DNA of 50,592 nt. Origin: a virus. How positions within the stretch are numbered: the first letter of the stretch is position 1; every line of letters begins with the position of its first letter. Positions 26,274 to 35,856 of the stretch are shown here, piece after piece. The notes beneath the pieces were generated by a model. The model was not told the DNA's origin, did no database searches, and saw only the letters and a list, made by a program, of their open reading frames with translations. Location: the IMG/VR virus record IMGVR_UViG_3300020470_000016, positions 1 to 50,592 of that record. One strand, 5' to 3'. Position numbers and translations under genes: made by a program.

Positions 26274-27332
26274 ATGCTGACGAGTCATTTTTACCACGAG
26301 ATAGTTAGAAAGACTATCATCGCCTTTGGTACTCTATTCAATAATATGGAGATCAGAACCAGAGATGCTTCTGGGAAGGATCTTAGTGTAACTAGAGTTC
26401 CTATTGCATATGGCCCTGTTCAGAAATTCTTGGCAAGGTTAGAACAAAGACCCGATTTGAGAGGTAATGTTTCTACTCTTACTTTACCAAGAATGTCATT
26501 TGAGATGACGGGTATTTCATATGATGCACAGAGAAAGATTACTAATATGCAGTCTTTCAATTCTAAGTTGACTACATCAGGCAAATTAAGTAGAAACTTT
26601 ATGCCTGTTCCATATAACATCAATATGCAATTAAACATTCTTGCAAAGTTGAATGAAGATGCCTTGCAGATTGTTGAACAGATTTTACCTTACTTCCAAC
26701 CAAGTTTTAATATTACTGTTAATTTGGTTGAATCTTTAGGAGAGAAGAGAGATATTCCTATCGTATTGGAGAATTTAAGTTTTGATGATAATTATGAAGA
26801 GGATTATTTAACTAGAAGGAATATAACATATACACTTAATTTTGTTTGTAAGACTTATCTATTTGGTCCTATTACTAATACCAGTGAAGGCCTTATCAAA
26901 CAAGTACAAGTTGACTATCAGACCCAGACTAAGAATCTTAAGACAGGATCTAGACAACTTAGGTATGTTGCCACACCAGTTGCAGTTAAGGATTATGATA
27001 ATGATCAAACTACAACAACAGGTGAGACTATCAATGATAAGGTAACTGCATTTAAGTTATCTGATAATGCTCAGTTGCCACTTAATAGTTTCATCGAGAT
27101 AGATGAAGAGATTATGAAGGTTAAATCTAAGGATGGAAATCAAACAATTACTGTTCTTAGAGGTCAATATGGCACCTCTATAGTTCCTCATGATATTGGA
27201 ATACCTGTTAATGCAATTACTGTACAGGATAATTCAATGATAGATCTTGGTGATGACTTTGGATTTAGTGAGTCTACCTTCGATTTTGATGATGGTAAGA
27301 TTTATAGTACTACTAAGGGTACAGATGTATGA
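26274..27332 (+). CDS. 15: Tail completion / proximal sheath stabiliser gp15
   Basis: This 352-aa protein begins SHFYHEIVRKTIIAFGTLFNN and has VPIAYGP, LPRMSFEMTGISYDAQRK and FNITVNLVESLGEKRDIPI, the pattern of T4 gp15 (272 aa). gp15 caps the tail tube and sheath so the tail can join the head. The C-terminal 80 residues hold an extra domain with FIEIDEEIMKVKS and VLRGQYGTSIVPHDIG, a unit seen in other phage structural proteins. The gene follows gp14 by 24 bases and overlaps gp16 by ATGA. Confidence 0.85.
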   Translation: MLTSHFYHEIVRKTIIAFGTLFNNMEIRTRDASGKDLSVTRVPIAYGPVQKFLARLEQRPDLRGNVSTLTLPRMSFEMTGISYDAQRKITNMQSFNSKLTTSGKLSRNFMPVPYNINMQLNILAKLNEDALQIVEQILPYFQPSFNITVNLVESLGEKRDIPIVLENLSFDDNYEEDYLTRRNITYTLNFVCKTYLFGPITNTSEGLIKQVQVDYQTQTKNLKTGSRQLRYVATPVAVKDYDNDQTTTTGETINDKVTAFKLSDNAQLPLNSFIEIDEEIMKVKSKDGNQTITVLRGQYGTSIVPHDIGIPVNAITVQDNSMIDLGDDFGFSESTFDFDDGKIYSTTKGTDV

Positions 27333-27754
27333 CCTCAAAATTTGATGATATCAATGACGCATTAGATATTGAGGCTACTGAAGTATCTTCGGATATTGTA
27401 CAGAGTCAAAGAAAGGCTAAGGCGGAAAGGGATAAACCTGAAGAAGATAAGGACTACGAATATTCTAGAGCCCAATTATATTCTTTAATAGAAAAGGGTC
27501 AGGATGCAGTTAATGGGATCCTTGATGTTGCTGATCAAAGTCAGTCTGCAAGATCTTATGAAGTTGCTGGTCAATTAATTAAACATGTTGCAGATACTAC
27601 AGATAAGTTGATAGATCTACAACAGAAGATGAAAGATCTTAAAAAAGAAGATCCAAAAGGACCATCTAGTGTTACTAATAATGCTTTGTTTATCGGATCT
27701 ACTTCTGATTTACAAAAATTCTTGAAGCAGAGTGGAAATGAAAAAAAGAAATAG
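27329..27754 (+). CDS. 16: Terminase small subunit gp16
   Basis: The product is 141 aa (T4 gp16 is 164). It has an acidic N-terminus, a helical core with AVNGILDVADQSQSARSYEVAGQLIKHV in parts, and the ending NNALFIGSTSDLQKFL. This corresponds to the T4 gp16 end (ATVFMGSPTEL). The small subunit recognises DNA and regulates the gp17 ATPase and nuclease. It lies directly upstream of the large subunit, with one small gene between them. Confidence 0.8.
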   Translation: MTSKFDDINDALDIEATEVSSDIVQSQRKAKAERDKPEEDKDYEYSRAQLYSLIEKGQDAVNGILDVADQSQSARSYEVAGQLIKHVADTTDKLIDLQQKMKDLKKEDPKGPSSVTNNALFIGSTSDLQKFLKQSGNEKKK

Positions 27755-27920
27755 TCCACAAAAAGAACAAGAACTTTCAATGAAAGCAATGTTATCAAAG
27801 GGGACTTTTGATAAATTGCAGAGTAAACCTACATTGCTTCCAAAAAGAAAGGATAAAAATGAATTAAAGATGATTCTATATTTGATTAAGAAACAGATAG
27901 AGAAGCGAAATGCCAAATAA
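27738..27920 (+). CDS. Small basic protein between terminase genes
   Basis: An open frame of 60 aa from ATG 27738 (62 aa if the GTG at 27732 is used) overlaps gp16 by 17 bases and gp17 by 11 bases. It is strongly basic, with MKKRN, LLPKRKDKNELK and KKQIEKRNAK, and looks helical. No family is recognised. The overlaps and lack of other coding in the gap support a real gene. The weak ribosome-binding site is a caution. Confidence 0.5.
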   Translation: MKKRNSPQKEQELSMKAMLSKGTFDKLQSKPTLLPKRKDKNELKMILYLIKKQIEKRNAK

Positions 27921-29568
27921 TAATGCAGATGTCTATCTTGGTAATCCCAATCTAAAGAGAGCCAATGTTCCTATTGAGTTCACTAAGGATCAGATTGAGG
28001 AATATTTAAAGTGTAAAGATGATCCTGTTTACTTTGCTGAGAATTATGTAAAGATCATCAACTTGGATGAAGGTCTTGTACCTTTTGACATGTATCCCTT
28101 TCAAAGAAAGTTAATCAATAATTTCCATAGTAGTAGATTTAATATATGTAAGATGCCTCGACAGTCAGGTAAGTCAACGACTGTGGTATCTTATCTTTTA
28201 CATTATGCACTCTTTAACGATAGTGTAACCATAGGTATTCTTGCAAACAAAGCTGCAACTGCAAGAGATCTGTTAGGTAGACTTCAAATTGCATACGAAG
28301 CATTACCTACTTGGTTACAACAAGGTATTATTGCATGGAACAAAGGTTCTATGGAATTAGAGAATAAGTCTAAGATCATTGCTGCATCTACCTCTGCATC
28401 TGCTGTTCGGGGTATGTCATTCAACATTATATTCTTGGACGAATTTGCGTTCATTCCCAACCATATTGCAGATGATTTCTTTAGTAGTGTATATCCTACT
28501 ATTAGTTCTGGTAAGTCTACTAAGGTAATTATTGTTTCTACCCCTCGTGGTATGAATCATTTTTACCGATTGTGGCATGATGCAGAACTTGATAGAAACG
28601 AATACGTCACCACGGACGTTCACTGGTCAGAAGTGCCAGGAAGAGACGCTAAGTGGCGAGAACAAACTATTAAAAACACATCAGAAGCTCAGTTCCGAGT
28701 TGAGTTTGAGTGTGAGTTCTTAGGATCTATTGATACTCTTATTGCTCCTGCTAAGTTGAAAACTATGGTTTATAATGAACCATTAGAAAGGACAAAGGGT
28801 GTTGATCTATATCAAAGACCTATAAAGGATCACAATTATGTTATAACTGTTGATGTGGCAAGAGGTGTAGAAAAAGATTATTCTGCTTTTACTATATGCG
28901 ATGTCACTACATTTCCTTATAAGTTGGTTGGAAAGTTTAGAGACAATCATATAAAACCTATGTTGTTCCCTAATGTAATATATGAGTTTGCTAGGGGATA
29001 TAATAATGCGTATGTTCTATGTGAAGTAAATGATATTGGAGATCAAGTAGCATCTATTTTAAATTATGATCTAGAGTATGAGAATCTTCTCATGGCATCT
29101 ATGAGAGGTAGAGCAGGTCAAGTTGTAGGTCAGGGATTCTCTGGTAAGAAAACACAGTTTGGTGTAAAAATGTCCAAGACTGTGAAGAAAGTTGGATCAT
29201 TGAATCTAAAGACTATGATTGAGTCTGACAAACTAATCATAGAAGATTATGATACTATTGCTGAATTAACTACATTCATTCAGAAGGCTAATTCATTCGA
29301 GGCAGAGGAAGGATGTAATGATGACCTTGCAATGTGCCTTGTTATATTTGCATGGTTAGTCGCTCAGGATTACTTTAAGGAGATGACTGACGATGACATT
29401 AGAAAAAGAATTTATGACGAACAGAAAAATCAGATAGAACAGGATATTGCTCCATTTGGTTTTATGGATGATGGTTTAACTGATCAGTCTTCTTTTGTTG
29501 ATCCAGAGGGTGAACGTTGGCATCTGGATGAGTATGGAGACAGATCTTATATGTGGGATTATATGTGA
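27910..29568 (+). CDS. 17: Terminase large subunit gp17
   Basis: The product is 552 aa (T4 gp17 is 610). The ATPase domain has Walker A MPRQSGKST at about residues 82-90 and Walker B IIFLDEFAF with the catalytic Glu near 178. The nuclease domain starts at VDVARGVEKDYSAF near residue 315 and carries further acidic residues (EVNDIGD, then DDLAMCLVIFAW). It packages DNA into the prohead and makes the terminal cuts. It follows gp16 and precedes the tail genes, as in T4. Confidence 0.95.
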   Translation: MPNNNADVYLGNPNLKRANVPIEFTKDQIEEYLKCKDDPVYFAENYVKIINLDEGLVPFDMYPFQRKLINNFHSSRFNICKMPRQSGKSTTVVSYLLHYALFNDSVTIGILANKAATARDLLGRLQIAYEALPTWLQQGIIAWNKGSMELENKSKIIAASTSASAVRGMSFNIIFLDEFAFIPNHIADDFFSSVYPTISSGKSTKVIIVSTPRGMNHFYRLWHDAELDRNEYVTTDVHWSEVPGRDAKWREQTIKNTSEAQFRVEFECEFLGSIDTLIAPAKLKTMVYNEPLERTKGVDLYQRPIKDHNYVITVDVARGVEKDYSAFTICDVTTFPYKLVGKFRDNHIKPMLFPNVIYEFARGYNNAYVLCEVNDIGDQVASILNYDLEYENLLMASMRGRAGQVVGQGFSGKKTQFGVKMSKTVKKVGSLNLKTMIESDKLIIEDYDTIAELTTFIQKANSFEAEEGCNDDLAMCLVIFAWLVAQDYFKEMTDDDIRKRIYDEQKNQIEQDIAPFGFMDDGLTDQSSFVDPEGERWHLDEYGDRSYMWDYM

Positions 29569-29571
29569 TGT

Positions 29572-29808
29572 ATGGATTTGGATCTTGATCAACAATTTGA
29601 TTTAAATCATTTACTTCTTCAGGAACGGAAGTGTAGAACCTGTGGACAATTAAAAGATTTAACGAGTGATTTTTATTTAATTCGTAAGAGTAGAGGGGCT
29701 TTACCATCATCATATTCTTATGAATGTAAAATTTGTACGGTTAGACGTATAGTTAAAAACAGAAGAAAAACTAAAGTTCTACCAGAAGAGATATATCCAG
29801 ATTGGTAG
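29572..29808 (+). CDS. Small CxxC...CxxC zinc-finger-like protein
   Basis: This 78-aa protein has two Cys pairs, CRTCGQLKDLTSDFY and ECKICTVRR, 32 residues apart, plus a basic C-terminus. This fits a treble-clef or zinc-ribbon fold like the N-terminus of phage HNH endonucleases, but no HNH catalytic motif is present. It may bind nucleic acid. It starts 3 bases after the gp17 stop, so it is probably cotranscribed with the terminase. Confidence 0.65.
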   Translation: MDLDLDQQFDLNHLLLQERKCRTCGQLKDLTSDFYLIRKSRGALPSSYSYECKICTVRRIVKNRRKTKVLPEEIYPDW

Positions 29809-29847
29809 AGTGTTCATGCATTGTTTCCCCACTGAAAAGCTTCAATC

Positions 29848-29855
29848 AATAAATA
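29848..29855 (+). promoter_or_regulatory. Late-promoter motif AATAAATA
   Basis: A NATAAATA motif lies 39 bases before the tail-sheath ATG. It sits in an otherwise empty 85-base gap and probably drives gp18 and gp19. Confidence 0.7.
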
Positions 29856-29893
29856 AGTTTAGGGAAAAATGAACTCGCTCTAGGGGAATTAAC

Positions 29894-32308
29894 ATGACGT
29901 TAAACTTAGTATCACCAGGCGTCAAGACAAGGGAAGTAGACTTGACACTCGGCAGAGCCGACGCCGTTAATGATCAGGTAGGTGCAATTGCTGGACCATT
30001 TGCTAAAGGTCCTGTAAACGAACCAGTCTTGATAGAAACGGAACAAGACCTACTCGACACGTTTGGAGCTCCTAGTTCCGAAGATGGTCAGTATGAGTAT
30101 TGGATGACTGCATCCGCATATCTATCATACGGTGGAATCCTCAGAGTAATTCGTTCTGATGGAATTTATCTTTCTAACGCTAACTCAGCAGTTGGTGTTG
30201 GTGTAACAGATTTAAAAATCACCTCAAGCGAAGATTATTACAACAATCATACAACAAATACCGATTGGCATTATGCTGCAAGAGATCCTGGCTCTTGGGC
30301 AAACAACCTTAAGGTATGCGTCATAGACGGTTTTGCAGATCAAAGACTTGCAATTGGTACAGACGGAATTGCAGTTGGATACGCTATCACCGCAGGTTTC
30401 TCTACTAGTGTTGCATTAACAGACGGAACAGTTGGAGTTCAGACTGGTTTCGTTAAAGGTATCATTTCTGCTGTTGGTGCTGGTTATGTTGATGTCAAAC
30501 TAACCGCAAACTATAATGATACAACTGCTACATGGGGAAATCCTGAGTACGAGGAAGGTTCAAGTACTAAGTCCTTCCAAGGATATGACACCAAGTTTAA
30601 CTTAGGTGCTGGTTCTCAAGGTAGTGAGAACTATGCAAACAGGTATAGAATTTATAACGATAGTGGAGTAGAACAAAGAATTGAAAGGTATCGCTTCGGT
30701 GGAGATGTCGGTGCTGGTTCTACTATTGTTACATTCACAAGTTTCGACAACCGTTATGTAACCTTTGGTGATCAAATCAAGTCACTAAATGGAACATTTA
30801 CTGCAAACGTAATTGGTTTTACAACTGCAGCAAACCCTGGCGTTATTGTTGACTCTGCAGCTTCTGTTGCATTTGCAAACACAAGTTTCATTATTAAGAG
30901 TGGAATTGGAACAGGTTTAGAACTTTCTAATGTTAACACTGCTAAAGACTGGTACAACGAACAGACTCTTGGTTTAACCAACAGTACAGTTTATTGGAAG
31001 AGTCTTGCTCCTAAGCCTTCAACTTCTAGTTTCGCAGCAGAAAGAAATGCAAAACATGATGAAATTCATGTTGTTGTAGTTGATGACAATGGTTCAGTAA
31101 CAGGTTCAGCTGGTAATATTCTAGAGAAGTGGACTGGATTGTCCAAGGCTTTAGATGCTAAGGTTACACCTGCAACTAACATTTACTACAAAGATTACGT
31201 TGCTAACTACTCTGAGTATATCTTTGTTGGTGCTGGTCATACAGGAAGTGCAATTGCCTTTACTACTAATGAGGGTTATACCTCAGACACTAGTGGTTCA
31301 TGGGGAAGTAAAGCACAAGGTACTACATTTAATGGATTAGGTTCACAGAATTTCACACTATCCAATGGACTTGATTATAGTCCTGTTGTTGGAAACATGG
31401 GTGTGACACTCGCAGATGTTGTTAGTTCCTATGCGGTTCTTGATAACCCTGCTGAGTATTCAGTTAATTACCTACTTCAAGGTCCTTCTGGTGGAACATC
31501 TATCTACGAATCACAAGCTAAGGCTAACAAACTGATTCAGATTGCTACCACACGTAAGGATTGCATCGCATGTATTTCACCTCACAGAAGTGGAGTTGTT
31601 AATGTAACTAACCCAGATACACAGACTTCAAACATTATTACATACTATGATGCTTTGACTTCTAGTTCTTATGCAGTATTTGACTCTGGTTACAAGTATA
31701 CATTCGATAGGTTTAATAATACATTCCGTTATATCCCTCTGAATGGTGATGTTGCTGGATTGATGGCAAGAACATCTATTAATAACTATCCTTGGTTCTC
31801 ACCTGCTGGTGCTTCAAGAGGTAATATTAATAATGCGATCAAACTCGCATATAATCCTTCACAGGCACAGAGAGATCTCCTCTATCCTAAGAGAATTAAC
31901 CCAGTTATTTTCTCACCTGGCGCTGGAGTAGTACTCTTTGGTGACAGAACAGGTCTTAAAGTTGCTTCTGCTTTCGATAGAATTAACGTTCGTCGTTTGT
32001 TCCTTACAATCGAAGGTACAATCGAGAGAGCTGCTAAGGCACAACTCTTTGAATTCAATGATGTTCTTACAAGAACTAACTTCTTGAACATTGTTGAACC
32101 ATATCTTCGTGATGTTAAGGCTAAGAGAGGTATCACTGACTTCGTAGTTATCTGCGATGAGTCTAATAACACACCTGATGTTATTGACGCTAATCAGTTC
32201 AAGGCAGACATATTCGTGAAGCCTGCCAGGTCGATTAACTTCATTGGTCTTACCTTTGTTGCAACTAGAACTGGTATTAGCTTCGATGAAGTTATAGGTT
32301 CTGTCTAA
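29894..32308 (+). CDS. 18: Tail sheath protein gp18
   Basis: The product is 804 aa (T4 gp18 is 659). It begins LVSPGVKTREVDLTLG and has GPVNEPVLIETEQDLLDTFG and YLSYGGILRVIR near the N-terminus. The C-terminal part has ARTSINNYPWFSPAGASRG and NVRRLFLTIEGTIERAAK, followed by the ATRTGISFDEVIGSV end. These are the conserved features of contractile sheath proteins. Extra length is in the middle, as Gly/Thr-rich surface domains. It forms the contractile sheath around the gp19 tube. Confidence 0.95.
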   Translation: MTLNLVSPGVKTREVDLTLGRADAVNDQVGAIAGPFAKGPVNEPVLIETEQDLLDTFGAPSSEDGQYEYWMTASAYLSYGGILRVIRSDGIYLSNANSAVGVGVTDLKITSSEDYYNNHTTNTDWHYAARDPGSWANNLKVCVIDGFADQRLAIGTDGIAVGYAITAGFSTSVALTDGTVGVQTGFVKGIISAVGAGYVDVKLTANYNDTTATWGNPEYEEGSSTKSFQGYDTKFNLGAGSQGSENYANRYRIYNDSGVEQRIERYRFGGDVGAGSTIVTFTSFDNRYVTFGDQIKSLNGTFTANVIGFTTAANPGVIVDSAASVAFANTSFIIKSGIGTGLELSNVNTAKDWYNEQTLGLTNSTVYWKSLAPKPSTSSFAAERNAKHDEIHVVVVDDNGSVTGSAGNILEKWTGLSKALDAKVTPATNIYYKDYVANYSEYIFVGAGHTGSAIAFTTNEGYTSDTSGSWGSKAQGTTFNGLGSQNFTLSNGLDYSPVVGNMGVTLADVVSSYAVLDNPAEYSVNYLLQGPSGGTSIYESQAKANKLIQIATTRKDCIACISPHRSGVVNVTNPDTQTSNIITYYDALTSSSYAVFDSGYKYTFDRFNNTFRYIPLNGDVAGLMARTSINNYPWFSPAGASRGNINNAIKLAYNPSQAQRDLLYPKRINPVIFSPGAGVVLFGDRTGLKVASAFDRINVRRLFLTIEGTIERAAKAQLFEFNDVLTRTNFLNIVEPYLRDVKAKRGITDFVVICDESNNTPDVIDANQFKADIFVKPARSINFIGLTFVATRTGISFDEVIGSV

Positions 32309-32353
32309 ATTTAAATTCATTCAAACAATAAACAATTAACGGAGAGGTTAACA

Positions 32354-33043
32354 ATGGCTAGTTTTGAAAACGCCCCAAGCGTTGCATCCAGAACAATTGA
32401 GGATTTTAAAGCTACTTTAATTGGTGGTGCTGCAAGGCCGAATTTATTTGAAGTCCAAATAAATTTCCCTACAGTTATCTCAATTGCTGATCAGGTCAAA
32501 AAGGATATTAGATTCTTAGTTAAAGCGGCTGCTTTACCTGCGTCTAATATTAATGTGATCGAAGTTCCTTTTAGGGGTAGAAATTTCAAGATTGCTGGAG
32601 ATAGGACATTCGATGTTTGGACTATCACTGTAATTAACGATCAAAATTTCCAAATTAGAAATTCATTCGAACAATGGATGAATGTAATCAACAAGCATGA
32701 CAATGCTACTGGTGTTGTTGATCCTACAGAGTATCAAACAAACGCTAGAGTAATGCAATTAGGTAGATCAAGACCTAAGTTGGCTGCAGGTAAAGGAACA
32801 GAAGACAATACTGGTTCTCAAGTTCCAGTTCTTAAAGCTTATGATCTGTTTGGTGTATTCCCAACAAATGTAAGTTCTATAGAATTGTCTTACGATAGTT
32901 CAGATACAATTGAAGAATTCACAGTTGATCTACAGGTCCAGTGGTGGGATGCTCTCGATGCCGAGGCAAATTCAATCTTGGATACTAACGAGAACGCTGC
33001 TACATTTGCTGGTGACGACACTGGAAATCCATTCCAAGTATAA
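32354..33043 (+). CDS. 19: Tail tube protein gp19
   Basis: This 229-aa protein has GAARPNLFEVQINFP, AALPASNINVIEVPFRGR and GDRTFDVWTITVINDQNFQIRN in its parts, all typical of myovirus tail tubes. T4 gp19 is 163 aa, and the extra length is at the C-terminus. A GGAGAGG ribosome-binding site lies about 9 bases before the ATG. It follows the sheath gene by 45 bases. Confidence 0.9.
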   Translation: MASFENAPSVASRTIEDFKATLIGGAARPNLFEVQINFPTVISIADQVKKDIRFLVKAAALPASNINVIEVPFRGRNFKIAGDRTFDVWTITVINDQNFQIRNSFEQWMNVINKHDNATGVVDPTEYQTNARVMQLGRSRPKLAAGKGTEDNTGSQVPVLKAYDLFGVFPTNVSSIELSYDSSDTIEEFTVDLQVQWWDALDAEANSILDTNENAATFAGDDTGNPFQV

Positions 33044-33057
33044 CGCACATGATTTTT

Positions 33058-33077
33058 ACTCGACTAAATAGTTGAGT
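33058..33077 (+). promoter_or_regulatory. Late-promoter-like CTAAATA inside a palindrome
   Basis: The motif CTAAATA at 33064-33070 lies inside an imperfect palindrome: ACTCGACTA and TAGTTGAGT can pair around two central A residues, with one G-T wobble. It precedes the portal ATG at 33097. CTAAATA is a variant of the late core, and the palindrome is unusual here. Confidence 0.5.
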
Positions 33078-33096
33078 ACCAGTCCAGATGTGAGTA

Positions 33097-34797
33097 ATGG
33101 CTAAATTATTTGGTTTCAAAATAGAGAATGAATCTGATTCAAACGCAAAGGGTGTAGTCTCTCCGATACCCAAGTCGAATGAAGATGGTTCTGACTATTT
33201 TGTATCCAGTGGATTCTACGGACAGTATGTAGATATTGATGGTGTATATAAGTCCGAACAGGACTTAATGAAGAGATATCGAGAAATGGCACTTCACCCA
33301 GAAGTGGATAGTGCCATTGAAGATATTATAAACGAAGCAATTGTTTCAGATCAGAATGATTCTCCAGTGCAGATAGATTTGGAGAATGTTCCTGCATCAG
33401 ATACATTAAAGAAATTAATTAGAGATGAATTCAAGAAGATAAAAGAACTTCTTGACTTCGACAAGAAATGTCATGAGATCCTACGCAACTGGTACGTTGA
33501 CGGTAGGATTTTTTATCATAAAGTAATTGATATTAATAAGCCTGAAGATGGATTAAAAGAGGTTAGATATATTGATCCTCTTAAGATTAAACTCATCAGG
33601 AAATTAAAGGATGAGAAAACTTTAGGTGGTGCTATTGCCAGATCTGTTGCAAATGGTGCTGTTAATGGTGCTAATGCAGTAGCAAATACACCAGAGATTG
33701 AAGAGTATTATCTTTTTGATCCTAGTAAAGGAACTGCAAAAGATAGTCTTGGTGGTATAGGACAAGGACCATTTAAGAATGCATTAAAGTCTGTAAGGAT
33801 TGCTCCTGATTCTATTACAATGGTTCATTCTGGACTAGTAGATAGAAACAAACAGACTATTCTTTCTTATCTTCACAAGGCAATCAAGGCACTTAATCAA
33901 CTTAGAATGATTGAGGACTCTCTTGTTATCTACAGGTTGAGTCGTGCTCCTGAAAGAAGGATCTTTTATATCGATGTAGGTAATCTTCCGAAAATTAAGG
34001 CGGAACAGTACCTTAAAGATGTTATGAACCGTTATCGTAACAAGTTGGTTTATAACGCATCTACTGGTGAAATACGGGATGATAAGAAGTACATGGCTAT
34101 GCTGGAGGATTTCTGGCTTCCAAGAAGAGAAGGTGGTAGAGGAACTGAGATCACTACACTTCCTGGCGGACAAAATCTTGGAGAACTTTCTGACATAGAG
34201 TACTTCCAGAAGAAACTTTATAGAGCTCTTGCTATTCCAGAATCACGTATCGCTGGATCTGGAGAAGGGTTTAATCTTGGAAGATCTTCAGAGATCTTAA
34301 GAGATGAGATCAAGTTTACTAAGTTTGTAGGTCGTTTAAGGAAGAGATTCTCTTTCTTATTCAATGACATGCTGAAGACTCAGTTGATCTTAAAGAATAT
34401 CGTTAGTCCAGATGATTGGGATAATCTCTCAGATCACATTCAATATGATTACGTTTATGACAATCATTTTGCAGAACTGAAAGAGACCGAATTAATGAAT
34501 GAAAGACTTGCAGTAGTTGCTGCAACTGAGCCTTATGTTGGTAAGTACTTCTCACTCGATTATGTTAAGAGAAAGATCTTAAAACAGAAAGATGAGGAGA
34601 TCGAAGAACTAGAAGCTCAGATGGCACAAGAGATCGAGGACGGTAAGGTCATTGATCCAATGGAAGTTGCTACTATGGAAATGATGCCTGAACCTGGCAT
34701 GAATGGTGAGATGGGAGACCCTATGGGAGCTCCTGATATGGGTGCAGATCCAGGCGCCTCAAAGGCGGCTCAAATGCCCAAAGGAGGCGAAATATAA
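33097..34797 (+). CDS. 20: Portal protein gp20
   Basis: The product is 566 aa (T4 gp20 is 524). It has the T4-like portal order: ALHPEVDSAIEDIINEAIV near residue 66, LDFDKKCHEILRNWYVDGRIFYHKVID near 123, ALNQLRMIEDSLVIYRLSRAPERRIFYIDVGNLPK near 265, and LPGGQNLGELSDIEYFQKKLYRALAIP near 350. All are given in their recognisable parts. A Met/Gly/Pro-rich C-terminus follows. The portal is the DNA entry ring and the packaging-motor docking site. Confidence 0.95.
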   Translation: MAKLFGFKIENESDSNAKGVVSPIPKSNEDGSDYFVSSGFYGQYVDIDGVYKSEQDLMKRYREMALHPEVDSAIEDIINEAIVSDQNDSPVQIDLENVPASDTLKKLIRDEFKKIKELLDFDKKCHEILRNWYVDGRIFYHKVIDINKPEDGLKEVRYIDPLKIKLIRKLKDEKTLGGAIARSVANGAVNGANAVANTPEIEEYYLFDPSKGTAKDSLGGIGQGPFKNALKSVRIAPDSITMVHSGLVDRNKQTILSYLHKAIKALNQLRMIEDSLVIYRLSRAPERRIFYIDVGNLPKIKAEQYLKDVMNRYRNKLVYNASTGEIRDDKKYMAMLEDFWLPRREGGRGTEITTLPGGQNLGELSDIEYFQKKLYRALAIPESRIAGSGEGFNLGRSSEILRDEIKFTKFVGRLRKRFSFLFNDMLKTQLILKNIVSPDDWDNLSDHIQYDYVYDNHFAELKETELMNERLAVVAATEPYVGKYFSLDYVKRKILKQKDEEIEELEAQMAQEIEDGKVIDPMEVATMEMMPEPGMNGEMGDPMGAPDMGADPGASKAAQMPKGGEI

Positions 34798-34800
34798 ATA
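34793..34800 (+). promoter_or_regulatory. Late promoter TATAAATA
   Basis: A perfect late core overlaps the portal stop codon and lies 26 bases before the prohead-core ATG at 34826. Confidence 0.75.
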
Positions 34801-34825
34801 ATCTGTAGTCCCATATATTATTACA

Positions 34826-35128
34826 ATGGATTCTGATTTAATTGACATGATTGTGAAGAATGAATCTCCTGCCGAGGTTCATACTAAAATTAAAGATATT
34901 CTTTATGCTAAGTCACATGATAACATTGAAACAATTACACCAGCTGTAAGTGCTTCGTTGTTTGGTGGACCCAATCCATATCTTGATGAACCTGAAACAG
35001 ATGCTGAGGTAGAGGCTCCTGAAGCTGAAACTGAAGTCGAGGTTAGTGATGAAGAACCAGCTGAAGTAGAAGCGGAAGCAGAAGTTCAAGTTGGTGATAA
35101 CACGGAAGAAGAACAACCTGAGGCTTAA
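34826..35128 (+). CDS. Prohead core protein (gp67-like)
   Basis: This 100-aa protein has a helical N-terminus (DSDLIDMIVKNESPAEVH, with ITPAVSASLFGG at about 38-49). A very acidic C-terminal half made of Glu/Ala/Val repeats follows. The position between gp20 and gp21 and the acidity fit the T4 prohead core proteins gp67 and gp68, which are minor scaffold parts cut by gp21. The sequence alone does not decide between the two. Confidence 0.65.
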   Translation: MDSDLIDMIVKNESPAEVHTKIKDILYAKSHDNIETITPAVSASLFGGPNPYLDEPETDAEVEAPEAETEVEVSDEEPAEVEAEAEVQVGDNTEEEQPEA

Positions 35129-35131
35129 AAA

Positions 35132-35854
35132 ATGAAACTGATTAAGGAAGAGATCGAAACCTGTAAAGTTCTTGTAGAAGAAAAGGAAGGTAAGAAATCT
35201 ATGTTCATTGAGGGTATCTTTTTACAAGGAAACCTTAAGAACAGGAATGGTCGTTTTTATCCTGTTGAAGTTCTTGAAAGAGAAGTCAATAGGTATAATG
35301 AATCCTTAGTTTGTAAAGGACGAGCTCTTGGAGAGCTTGGCCATCCAGATGGTCCAACTGTAAATTTGGACAGAGTATCTCATAAGATTGTTGACCTTCA
35401 TAAAGAAGGAACCAATTTTGTGGGTAAAGCAAAGCTTTTAGAAACCCCTATGGGTGTTATTGCTAAGAATCTTTTAGATGAAGGTGTAACATTAGGAGTT
35501 TCTTCTAGAGGCATGGGTAGTCTTAGAGACACTAACGAAGGATACAAGGTCGTTGGTGAAGACTTCATGCTTTCAACTGCTGCTGATATAGTAGCAGATC
35601 CCTCTGCCCCAGATGCTTTCGTAAACGGCATCATGGAGGGAGTTGACTGGGTTTGGGAAGCTGGCCTTCTTAAGGCTCGTGGCGCTACGTTTGTTGAAGA
35701 GAAGTCTGAAACGACCGTTGCAGTCGCTGAGCCAGAAGAAGTAGTTGAAGCTGCTATTGAGAAAACACAGGAAACTATAAATAAATTAGTGACACAAAAA
35801 GAACTTGATGAGAAGAAGATGGAAATGTTCCAAAACTTCCTATCAAATCTCTGA
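35132..35854 (+). CDS. 21: Prohead core scaffold and protease gp21
   Basis: The product is 240 aa (T4 gp21 is 212). It has IFLQGNLKNRNGRFYP, GELGHPDGPTVNLDRVSH with the catalytic-type His near residue 71, and GVTLGVSSRGMGSL with the Ser near 129. These are the hallmarks of the T4/herpes-type prohead protease. It cleaves scaffold and capsid proteins after L/I-x-E. The C-terminal 50 residues are acidic and helical. Confidence 0.9.
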   Translation: MKLIKEEIETCKVLVEEKEGKKSMFIEGIFLQGNLKNRNGRFYPVEVLEREVNRYNESLVCKGRALGELGHPDGPTVNLDRVSHKIVDLHKEGTNFVGKAKLLETPMGVIAKNLLDEGVTLGVSSRGMGSLRDTNEGYKVVGEDFMLSTAADIVADPSAPDAFVNGIMEGVDWVWEAGLLKARGATFVEEKSETTVAVAEPEEVVEAAIEKTQETINKLVTQKELDEKKMEMFQNFLSNL

Positions 35855-35856
35855 TT

